Positions 57,351 to 64,000 of a stretch of 64,000 bases of DNA are shown here, one piece after another (position 1 is the stretch's first letter; every line of letters starts with the position of its first letter). A program made the translations under genes and the position numbers. Where the stretch lies: the NCBI GenBank assembly GCA_038040325.1, contig JBBPIM010000007.1:21047-85046 (forward strand). Reading direction: 5' to 3'. The stretch comes from Mayfieldus profundus (GTDB taxonomy: Bacteria > Actinomycetota > Thermoleophilia > Solirubrobacterales > 70-9). A model generated the notes under the pieces. It searched no databases and had not been told where the DNA came from. It was given only the letters and a program-made list of their open reading frames with translations.

Positions 57351-57351
57351 C

Positions 57352-57553
57352 TGTAACTACCAACCACGTTGTTCTCCTGGATCTCCCTGAACCGCGCATC
57401 CGGGGTCGGGTGACCGAGGGCGCGAAAATCCTGTCCATTCCCGCGCCACTGGTGCGCGTGACGCCCCACCCCATGTGGGGCGGCAAACGATTGCCGTCAG
57501 ATAGGGAGTAAAACGGCTGCCACCCCCCATGAACAACGTGGTCAGGAACTACA
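57352..57553. mobile_element. 202-bp MITE-like element, copy 2 (opposite orientation)
   Basis: It is the reverse complement of 1898-2099 with two mismatches in 202 positions. It is bordered by GCTAGC at 57346-57351 and 57554-57559, a hexamer different from the CCTAGG around copy 1 but again the same on both sides. The flanking genes are convergent and each ends in one of the two CTAG copies. Confidence 0.85.
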
Positions 57554-57554
57554 G

Positions 57555-58034
57555 CTAGCGCCGCTTCCCTCGCAGGGCCTCGACCCGCCGCACCCGTATC
57601 CCCGCCAGCGCCAGCAGCGCGGCGCCGCCGAGTGCGACGAAGACCCCGTAGCCCAGCTCGTACTCCTCGCGAAAGCCGCGCAGATCGAACTCGGGGCGGT
57701 CGAGCATCAGGTACACCACGATCAGCCCCGTCCAGACCCCTGCGGCGGTCAGCAGCGTGCCCTCGTGCAGGGGCATCGGGGGCCGGCGGCCGCGCCCCAC
57801 CTCGAGCAGCATCACCAGCGCCGCGCCGTCGGTGAGCAGCAGCGCCGCCTTGGCGAAGCCGAAGGCGCCGAAGCCGGTCTTGACCAGGTGCTCGACCGGC
57901 GCGCTGTACCAGGGCAGCACCAGGCTGCCGGCGCAGGCCAACGCCGCGATCGCCGCCAGCCGCTCGGATGCGCTCAGCGCCCGGAACGCCTCCGACCAGC
58001 TGCGCTGCCCCGGCTCAGAGGGGCTCGCGGCCAC
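57555..58034 (-). CDS. four-helix membrane protein, function unknown
   Basis: 159 residues with four hydrophobic helices: AAIAALACAGSLVLPWYSA, FAKAALLLTDGAALVMLLEV, LTAAGVWTGLIVVYLML and YGVFVALGGAALLALAGI. The order LPWYS followed by a loop and more helices is common in small actinobacterial membrane proteins of unknown role. The GTG at 58034 overlaps the next gene upstream by 20 nt. The stop is in the CTAG next to mobile element copy 2. Confidence 0.72.
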   Translation of the reverse strand: MAASPSEPGQRSWSEAFRALSASERLAAIAALACAGSLVLPWYSAPVEHLVKTGFGAFGFAKAALLLTDGAALVMLLEVGRGRRPPMPLHEGTLLTAAGVWTGLIVVYLMLDRPEFDLRGFREEYELGYGVFVALGGAALLALAGIRVRRVEALRGKRR

Positions 58035-58395
58035 GGTAGCCCCCGTCCAGCTCGTGCCAGAAGGCGACCTCGTCCTCGCCGAGCTCCCAGCAGAGGTAGA
58101 CCTCGCGCCCGTCGATCATCGCCGGGAAGTCGATCAGGCCGCGGTCGATGTCGCGGACCAATATCCCCGCCTCCTGCAGGGTGAGCAGCAGCTTGCGCAC
58201 CTCGAGGAAGGCGGTGCCGACCTGGGTGCCGGGCTCGCCGCCGCCGTTGCCTGGGGCGGCGTCGGATAGCGCCGCGTGGGCCTCCTCCTCGGTGAGCAGG
58301 TCCTTGGCATCGCGCAGCTTCTGCATCAGCGGCTTGACGGTGGGAAGCGAAGCGTTGGCCTCCTCGGGGGTGAAGTGGCGCTCGTGCTCGGTCAC
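58015..58395 (-). CDS. DUF2203 family protein
   Basis: A 126-residue protein matching DUF2203: HFTPEEANASLPTVKPLM at the start, VRDIDRGLIDFPAMIDGREVYLCWELGEDEVAFWHELDGGYRGREPL at the end (key parts GLIDFPA and VYLCWELGE). Its role is unknown. The GTG at 58395 overlaps the EVE gene stop by GTGA, so the two are co-translated. Confidence 0.88.
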   Translation of the reverse strand: MTEHERHFTPEEANASLPTVKPLMQKLRDAKDLLTEEEAHAALSDAAPGNGGGEPGTQVGTAFLEVRKLLLTLQEAGILVRDIDRGLIDFPAMIDGREVYLCWELGEDEVAFWHELDGGYRGREPL

Positions 58396-58850
58396 GCCGC
58401 CACACCGCTCGTGGCTGCCTGCAGGCGGCTGCGCAGCAGCCCCGCGTCGGCCTCGCCGACCGTGCGCAGCTGCCCCTGAAAGGCGAGGTGCCAGTGCTCG
58501 GCAGGCCACTTCTGCGCGTGCTCGAGGTCGCCGACCAGCTCCACCGCCGGCACGAACTGCTCCTCGTCGAGCACCACCACCGGCTCGGCGTCGACCCGCC
58601 ACGGGTAATCCTCCGGCACCTTCTTGCGTCCCTGCGGCCAGATCGGCGTGCGGTCCTCGAACATCTCCGAGGCGACTCGGGCGATCCCGCCGAACTCCTG
58701 CACGCCGGTCACGTAGAAGACGATCTCGTCTCCGGGGCGCATCTGCTCGGCCTGGCGTCGGCGCCGCTCCTTGAAGCCGATCACGTCGAAGCCGCGCTCG
58801 GCGTTGATGCGGAAGTGGTCGAGCGAGCCGGTGAGGATCCAGGTCGGCAT
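58392..58850 (-). CDS. EVE-domain (PUA-like) protein
   Basis: A 152-residue single EVE domain. WILTGSLDHFRINAERGFDVIGFKERRR is the N-terminal strand pair (key WILTG, VIGFKER). MRPGDEIVFYVTGVQEFGGIARVAS is the central barrel, and KWPAEHWHLAFQG the end. EVE/PUA-like folds bind modified bases in DNA or RNA. The Trp and Phe residues of the cage are plausible but not proven. A TAGAAT box ends 6 nt before the ATG. Confidence 0.88.
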   Translation of the reverse strand: MPTWILTGSLDHFRINAERGFDVIGFKERRRRQAEQMRPGDEIVFYVTGVQEFGGIARVASEMFEDRTPIWPQGRKKVPEDYPWRVDAEPVVVLDEEQFVPAVELVGDLEHAQKWPAEHWHLAFQGQLRTVGEADAGLLRSRLQAATSGVAA

Positions 58851-58856
58851 GGGCCG

Positions 58857-58862
58857 ATTCTA
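58857..58862 (-). promoter_or_regulatory. candidate leaderless -10 box TAGAAT for the EVE-DUF2203 operon
   Basis: TAGAAT ends 6 nt before the ATG at 58850. Confidence 0.5.
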
Positions 58863-58916
58863 CTTTTGGGTCTGCGCTGCACGGGCTACTAATGGGCGCC
58901 GGCGGGCTCCGGGTGC

Positions 58917-59732
58917 CTAGCGAGCCCCGCGCGTCGCGTCGCGCAGCGGCGCGGTGATGCGCCGCATCTTCTCCGCGACCAGGTCCGGGCGGCTGACCGG
59001 GCCGGGCTCGAGCTCCGCGACATGAGCATCGGGGAGGGTCTCCTTGGTCATCCGGTCCAGCTCCTCCTTGGGGGGAAGCCAGGGTCCGGCCACGCCGCTA
59101 GCGGTGAAGATCCACAGCCGATCGCCCAGCGCGCGCGCGGCCTCGTGAGGGTCGTCCGCGGCCCATTCCCGCAGGCGGGCGACAGCCGACTCCTGCGGGC
59201 TGAACTCGGCCTGGACGTCGACCCGCTCTCGTAGTTCGTCCTCGCTCATCTGCGGGTTGGTCGCCTCGATCAGGGTCCGCAGTCCGGTCCTGTAGTTGCG
59301 CTCGAAGGTCTCGAAGAACGCGCCGACCACCGAGTCCGAGCCGAGCATCCCCTCGTGGTGGGCGAACTGGGCGCGGGCGATCGGTGCGGTCCCGACGGTT
59401 ACGACCGCCGCGACCAGGTCGGGTCGCGCCGCCCCGACCCGGGCGGCGCGGTTGGCGCCATCGGCGGTGCTGAACAGAACCGCCGACCCGCCCGCCTCCT
59501 CCAGCACCGCCTCGAGGTCGCCGCTGTCGGTCTCTGTGTCGTAGGGCCCCTGCCGTGAGGACTCGCCGGTGCCGCGCAGGTGATAGGTGACCACCCGGTG
59601 GTCGCTCGCCAGGTCGTCGAGCAACGGTCCGTAGACACCCGGGCTCCAGGTCCAGTAGGTCGCCAGCACCACCACCGGCCCGTCATCTCCCTGGACGTCG
59701 AAGTGGATTCTCGCGCCGTCGGGCCGTTTCAG
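58917..59732 (-). pseudogene. alpha/beta-hydrolase-fold protein with degenerate nucleophile and in-frame TAG at codon 3
   Basis: The frame encodes RPDGARIHF, then VVVLATYWTWSPGVYGPLLDDL and so on to the end, 271 codons without another stop. Aligned with its neighbour paralogue, whose GTG-CCT-GAA-CTG start is clear, this gene reads GTG-CCC-TAG-CTG (59741-59730), so the ancestral third codon is now TAG. Expression would need a start at the CTG at 59732 or at an internal GTG (59675). The nucleophile elbow G-x-S-x-G is LFSTADGAN. It is probably inactive as a hydrolase, and may be decaying or used as a binding domain. Confidence 0.65.
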
Positions 59733-59753
59733 CTAGGGCACGGGCGAATCGTC

Positions 59754-60563
59754 CTAGCGGGGGGTTCCGGTTCCGGTTCGCAGTGGAGCGGTAAATCGGC
59801 GCACGGCCTCGGTGGTGAGATCGGGCCGGCTGATCGGGCCGTCGTCGAGAACCTCGACATGGGCTTCGGGGAGCTGCCTGCGGATGGCGCGGGCGATGTC
59901 CGGAGGGGGGCCGAGCGCGGTCTCGAACAGCAGCACCGAGATGCGGTCTCGCATTCGCGTTGCGTCGGGTCGTGCATCGGCCTTGATCCAGATGCCCAGC
60001 CGGGCCAGGGCGACGTCACGAGGGCAGTATGCGACCTGTTCTTCGACCCTCCGGCGCATCTCCTCCTCGCTCATCTGCAGGCTGTTGGCGCGGACCATCC
60101 CTCTGATCGTCGAGCGGTAGTCGGTTCGCATCCCTTGCTCGAGCGCTTCAAGCACCGCGTGCGAGGCCGCCGGCGCGTCGATCTCCGAGGCCATCGCCAG
60201 GCCGAGGGGGTTGCCGCCAAGTGCCACAAGGGCTGTGATCAGATCGGCGTGCTTGGCGCTCAGCCGCACGGCGGTCATCGCGCCATCGCCCCAGCCGATC
60301 ACGACGGCAGGTGCGCCCGCGGCCGCGATCACGGCGGCCAGGTCGGCGCTGTCGGTCTCCAGGTCGTACGGCCCGTCGTGGCTGGACCGACCCGTCCCGC
60401 GCCTGTCGTATGCGACCACGCGGTGATCGCCGGCGAGCTCGTCGACAAGGTCACCGAACACGGCGGGGTGCGCGGCGACGTGCACGGCGAGAACGACCGT
60501 GGGTCCCTCGCCGCGCGCCTGCCAGTGGATCCTGGCGCCGTCCGGACGGTCCAGTTCAGGCAC
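59754..60563 (-). CDS. alpha/beta-hydrolase-fold protein lacking the nucleophile serine
   Basis: A 269-residue alpha/beta-hydrolase-fold paralogue of the preceding gene. DRPDGARIHWQARGEGPTVVLAV and YDRRGTGRSSHDGPYDLETDSADL match the fold, but the nucleophile elbow is VIGWGDGAMTAV, so glycine stands where serine should be. It ends SRPDLTTEAVRRFTAPL. In this bacterial group such domains are often fused or adjacent to nucleotide cyclases; here the cyclase-AAA gene lies 40 nt upstream. A sensing role is possible (inference). Start: GTG at 60563. Confidence 0.78.
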   Translation of the reverse strand: MPELDRPDGARIHWQARGEGPTVVLAVHVAAHPAVFGDLVDELAGDHRVVAYDRRGTGRSSHDGPYDLETDSADLAAVIAAAGAPAVVIGWGDGAMTAVRLSAKHADLITALVALGGNPLGLAMASEIDAPAASHAVLEALEQGMRTDYRSTIRGMVRANSLQMSEEEMRRRVEEQVAYCPRDVALARLGIWIKADARPDATRMRDRISVLLFETALGPPPDIARAIRRQLPEAHVEVLDDGPISRPDLTTEAVRRFTAPLRTGTGTPR

Positions 60564-60569
60564 GGGTCA

Positions 60570-60575
60570 ACCGTA
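60570..60575 (-). promoter_or_regulatory. candidate leaderless -10 box TACGGT
   Basis: TACGGT ends 6 nt before the GTG at 60563. The paralogous position of the neighbour gene reads GACGAT, 6 nt before its lost GTG start. Confidence 0.4.
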
Positions 60576-60603
60576 CACCGGGCCGGTCGCGGCGCCAACC
60601 CGG

Positions 60604-63600
60604 TCAGGAGACGACCAGCTCGCGCGCCCGCTCGGCGAGGTGGGCGATGCCGAGCTGCTCGTAGCGCTCCGCCGCCGAGTCGAGCGCCTCGCGCGCCGCG
60701 TCGGCGTCGTGGCCGGCCAGCACCCGCCCCCGCAAAAGCTCGCAGCGGGCCGCGTCCAGCGGCCGGTCCAGCTCCTCCCAGGCCACTCGCGCCTCGGCCA
60801 GCGTCTCCGCCCCTTCCAGCGGGTCCGAGGCGGTGGCGCCGCCTGCCTCCTTGGTGGCGGCGCGGCCGACCGGGTAGTGCTGCAGGCGCTCGGCGAGGTG
60901 GGCGGCGCCCTCGGCCGCCTCGCGGGCCTGCTTCTCGCGACCGCCCAGCGCCAGGTTGACCGCCCGCGCCGAGCTGGCCTCGACGAGCTGCGCCACCAGT
61001 CCGGCCCGCTCGCCGACGTCGAGCGCCTGCGCCAGCGCGGTGTCGGCCTCGGTGTGCTCGCCGCGTTCGCGCATCGTCGCCGCCAGCCAGAACAGCGCCG
61101 AGAAGGCAACCTCGGAGCGGCCCACCTGCTCGCCGATCTCGTGCGCGCGGCGGCAGGATTGCTCGGCGCGGTCCCAGTCGCCCTCGCGCCAGCGCAGCAC
61201 CCCGCGCATCACGTAGGGGAAGCAGAGCTTGCCGAGCAGCCCCTCGCGCTCGGCCAGCGAGGCGCTGGCGTCGGTCTCGCGCTCCACGGCTTCCCAGTCG
61301 GCCCGGTACACGGCCAGCTCGGCGAGCGCCGCGTGCAGCTCCACCTGCGAGGGGAGGTCGCCGACCTCGACAGCCAGCTCCAGCGCCTCGGAGTAGGAGT
61401 CGCCGGCGCCCTTGTAGTCGGCCTCGGAGACCTCGAGGTGGTAGCCGAGGGTGAGCAGGGCGCGCACGGCCTCCGACTGGTCGGAGTCGCGCGCCAGCTC
61501 GACCGAGCGCTCGAGGTTCTCGCGCGCCTTCTCGAAGTCGCCGATGCGGCCGAAGACTCGGCCGAAGATGCCGTGGGCGCGGCTCGCCGCGGCCGCCTCG
61601 CCCAGCCGCTCGGCGAGGCGCAGCGCCTTCTCGGACGCGTAGATCGCCAGCATGTTGTCGCCGGTGTGCATGTACAGCGAAGCCGCCTCCTCGTAGAGGC
61701 GCACCAGCTCGATGCAGGGCGGGCCGTCCTTGAGCAGGTCGATGCCCTTCTGGTAGTGGTCGATCGAGGACTCGCGCTCGCCCTTGTGCCAGAGCCCGGC
61801 GCCGATCTTGCGGTGCAGGTCGCCGACCCGGGCCAGGTCCTCCTGGCGGCGGTGATAGTCGAGGCATTCCTCCCAGACGGCGGTTGCCTCGTCGACGCGA
61901 CCGAGCCGCAGCGCCGCGTCGCCCATCTTCTCGCCGATCTGCGCCTGCATCACCTCGTCGAGCTGGGCGTCGAGGTCGCGGGCGGCCCGGTAGTGGCCTA
62001 GTGCCTCCTGGTTGGAGTACAGCGAGGCGGCGGCGTCGCCGGCGGCCTCCAGGAACTGCAGGGCCTTGGCGCTCATCCGCCGCAGCTCCTCGGGGTCGAT
62101 GCCGGTCTCGGTGCCCAGCGAGGCTGCACGGCCGTAGTGCTCGGCGACCAGGGCGACCGCGCCCTCGCGACCCTCGCCGGCCCGTTCCTCGATGAACCCC
62201 CCGACCTGGAAGTGCTGGCGGCAGCGGGTCGCCTTGGGGAGCATTCCGTAGGCGACGTCGCGGATCAGGGCGTGCTTGAAGGCGAACTCGCGCTCCCCGG
62301 CGAGGCGGCTGTGGGCGCTGGGGATCACCAGCTCCTTGTCCTGCAGCGAGGAGAGCGCCCCGGCGACGTCGAGACGGTCGCCGCTGGCGGCGTCCAGCAG
62401 CGCCCCCTCCCAGAAGTTCTGGCCGACCACCGAAGCGTGCTGGAGCAGCCGCCGCTCGAACGGGGCCAGGGAGTCGAGGCGCGCCGCCAGCACCGAGTGC
62501 ACCGACTCGGGCAGGGTCTCGGGGTCGGCGCCGCCCTCCTGCAGGCGGTTGACCATCTCCTCCGCGAACAGCGGGTTGCCGCCGGCCCGCTGTGCCACGC
62601 GCGAGACCAGATCGCCGTCGCCGTTGGCCTCTCCGTAAAGCGACTGGACGAGCTGCTCGGTCTCGCTGTCGGAGAGCGGCTCGAGGTAGATCGATGTGGC
62701 ATTGCGGCGCCCGCCGCCCCAGTCGGTGCGCCGCTCGAGCAGCTCGTCGCGGGCGAGGCAGATCAGCAGCAGCGGACCGCGCACCCAGCGGGCCAGGTGC
62801 TCGATCAGGTCGAGCATCCCCTCGTCGGCCCAGTGGATGTCCTCGACGGCGAGTATCAGCGGCTGGGTGGAGGCCATCGCCTCGAGCAGGGAGCGGATCG
62901 CGGAAAAGAGGCTGTCGCGCATCCGCTGCGGGTCCTCGCTCTCGAGCTGCGGGGCTCCGTCGGGGGGCTCGATGCCGAGCATCAACGCGATCAGCGCCGC
63001 GTTTCGCTCCACCGCGTCGCCGCCTTCGCCGCCGTTCATGCGCTCCCCGACGCCGTCCAAAAGCTTGCGCCACGCCGACTCGGCGGCCTCGTCGCCGGTG
63101 ATCCCGAACTCGTTTCGCACCACCTCCCCCAGCGCCCAGTAGGAGATCCCCGAGCCGTAGGGCGGGCACTCGCCGGTCAGCAGCCGGGGCGCCGGTCGTA
63201 CGGCGCCGAGGCTGGCGCGGAACTCGCGCAGCAGCCTCGACTTGCCGACCCCCGCCTGCCCGGTCACGGTCACCAGATACGGGCGCCCCTCGGTCGACAC
63301 CCGCTCGGCGAGGCGCAGCAGCAGGCCCGACTCCTCCTCGCGCCCGATCAGCGGCGCCGCGGTGCGCGGCTCGGCGCGGTGGGTCGGCCGCTCGGCGAGC
63401 GTGCCGGTTGCCTCCCAGGCGGGGACCAGCTCGGCCTTGCCCTTCAGCTCCATCGGCTCCAGCTCGGTGTAGGAGATCGAATCGCGAGTCGCGCGGAAGG
63501 TGCTTTCGCCAACCGTAACGCTGCCGGGGCGGGCGGCGGCCTGAAGCCGCGCCGCCACGTTGACGGTGTCGCCGATCACCGTGTAGCCGTCGCCCATGCG

Positions 63601-64000
63601 GCCGGCCAGCACCTCGCCGGTGTTGATGCCGACGCGCAGCAGGAAGTTGACTTCGCTCTGGGGCGCGTGCTTCTCGTTGAGCCGCTCCATCGTCTCCTGC
63701 ATCGCCAGGCCGGCGCGCACGGCGCGCTCGGGGTCGTCCTCGTGAGCGACGGGGGCGCCGAACACGGCCATCACGTTGTCGCCGATGAACTTGTCGACGG
63801 AGCCCCCGAAGCGGGTCACCTCCTCGCCGAGCTTGCGCAGCGTGCGGTCGAGCAGCGACTTGACCGCCTCGGGGTCCATGCGCTCGGCGACCGCGGTGTA
63901 GCCGGAGAGGTCGGCGAACAGGACGGACACCTGGCGGCGCTCCTCGGGGTGGGGCTCGGGGGCGGCCGCATCGGGTGGGGCGGGGGAGGGCGCCGGTTCG
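60604..64000 (-). CDS. class III nucleotide cyclase - AAA ATPase - TPR regulator (partial, 5' end missing)
   Basis: The frame stays open to the right edge, so the N-terminus is missing. A Pro/Ala-rich stretch leads into EERRQVSVLFADLSGYT, the start of an adenylate/guanylate cyclase domain. That domain has metal-site aspartates in FADLSG and SVDKFIGDNVMAVFG, and a dimer segment MGDGYTVIGDTVNVAARLQ. Next comes a STAND-type ATPase with VTGQAGVGKSRLLREF (Walker A) and LILAVEDIHWAD (Walker B). About 500 residues of TPR-like helices follow (for example LRLAERLGEAAAASRAHGIFG). Such proteins are large signalling regulators; the ligand is unknown. Confidence 0.9.
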   Translation of the reverse strand, partial: EPAPSPAPPDAAAPEPHPEERRQVSVLFADLSGYTAVAERMDPEAVKSLLDRTLRKLGEEVTRFGGSVDKFIGDNVMAVFGAPVAHEDDPERAVRAGLAMQETMERLNEKHAPQSEVNFLLRVGINTGEVLAGRMGDGYTVIGDTVNVAARLQAAARPGSVTVGESTFRATRDSISYTELEPMELKGKAELVPAWEATGTLAERPTHRAEPRTAAPLIGREEESGLLLRLAERVSTEGRPYLVTVTGQAGVGKSRLLREFRASLGAVRPAPRLLTGECPPYGSGISYWALGEVVRNEFGITGDEAAESAWRKLLDGVGERMNGGEGGDAVERNAALIALMLGIEPPDGAPQLESEDPQRMRDSLFSAIRSLLEAMASTQPLILAVEDIHWADEGMLDLIEHLARWVRGPLLLICLARDELLERRTDWGGGRRNATSIYLEPLSDSETEQLVQSLYGEANGDGDLVSRVAQRAGGNPLFAEEMVNRLQEGGADPETLPESVHSVLAARLDSLAPFERRLLQHASVVGQNFWEGALLDAASGDRLDVAGALSSLQDKELVIPSAHSRLAGEREFAFKHALIRDVAYGMLPKATRCRQHFQVGGFIEERAGEGREGAVALVAEHYGRAASLGTETGIDPEELRRMSAKALQFLEAAGDAAASLYSNQEALGHYRAARDLDAQLDEVMQAQIGEKMGDAALRLGRVDEATAVWEECLDYHRRQEDLARVGDLHRKIGAGLWHKGERESSIDHYQKGIDLLKDGPPCIELVRLYEEAASLYMHTGDNMLAIYASEKALRLAERLGEAAAASRAHGIFGRVFGRIGDFEKARENLERSVELARDSDQSEAVRALLTLGYHLEVSEADYKGAGDSYSEALELAVEVGDLPSQVELHAALAELAVYRADWEAVERETDASASLAEREGLLGKLCFPYVMRGVLRWREGDWDRAEQSCRRAHEIGEQVGRSEVAFSALFWLAATMRERGEHTEADTALAQALDVGERAGLVAQLVEASSARAVNLALGGREKQAREAAEGAAHLAERLQHYPVGRAATKEAGGATASDPLEGAETLAEARVAWEELDRPLDAARCELLRGRVLAGHDADAAREALDSAAERYEQLGIAHLAERARELVVS

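Noticed and set aside
1..64000. tRNA, rRNA, transposase, phage or replication-origin genes.
   Set aside because: By eye I found no tRNA arms with TTCGANTC-type loops, no rRNA, no DDE or recombinase motif and no DnaA-box cluster; a covariance scan could still reveal a tRNA.

Overview
The window is about 64 kb of very GC-rich, gene-dense chromosomal DNA with strong G/C bias at third codon positions. The gene content points to a Gram-positive-type actinobacterium, most likely a deep-branching lineage such as Thermoleophilia (inference). Supporting genes are a MurT-type ligase, an actinobacterial IHF-like protein, a HemQ-type coproheme decarboxylase, a PimA-like glycosyltransferase and YrbE permeases. 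I see no rRNA, tRNA, transposase, CRISPR array or prophage. Many genes have a TANNNT box 6-8 nt before the start codon and no ribosome binding site, so leaderless transcription looks common.

Layout. 1-10.4 kb: membrane glycosyltransferase (partial), AI-2E-type exporter, DegV lipid-binding protein, SDR epimerase, then an Fe-S trafficking cluster (thioredoxin-fold protein, IscA/ErpA, CGFS glutaredoxin, BolA), a GT-C-like membrane protein, ferredoxin-NADP reductase, a DUF2236 oxygenase and HemQ. 10.4-19.8 kb: large membrane protein, a fused GT4-flippase, MetE coupled to a P450, and an alpha/beta hydrolase. 19.8-30.9 kb (minus strand): a five-gene run of aldehyde dehydrogenase, enoyl-CoA hydratase, FAD oxidoreductase, MurT and an unusual MurD/MurE-hybrid ligase, followed upstream by three tandem PQQ sugar-dehydrogenase-like proteins and a lipoprotein. 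31-40 kb: YrbE-YrbE-MlaF lipid ABC transporter without MCE proteins, PAS-GAF sensor, MMPL/RND exporter with a degenerate thioredoxin, B3/B4 protein and small conserved genes. 40-48 kb: mIHF, a divergent pair resembling serine palmitoyltransferase and a GNAT-like acyltransferase, an AlkA-type glycosylase and a PAS-GAF-GGDEF-EAL protein. 48-54.7 kb: a TPP-riboswitch-controlled thiZXY operon, TauE/SafE exporter with an Rrf2 regulator, and a VWA-MoxR pair. 54.8-64 kb: GH78-like hydrolase, DUF2203 and EVE proteins, two degenerate alpha/beta hydrolases (one with an early TAG), and a nucleotide cyclase-AAA-TPR regulator running off the right edge.

The most striking signals are non-coding. (1) Two 202-bp elements, 200/202 identical and in opposite orientation, each have imperfect terminal inverted repeats and a 6-bp NCTAGN duplication. 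Each is inserted exactly in the CTAG that two convergent genes once shared as overlapping stop codons. (2) A family of heptanucleotide arrays (CGAGNAN) occurs at seven loci, often as two opposed arms around a 15-16-nt core. Most sit on gene 3' ends and supply or contain the stop codon, and one lies in frame inside the MMPL gene. (3) A bidirectional promoter has overlapping -10 boxes, and some stop codons lie inside the -10 box of the next gene.
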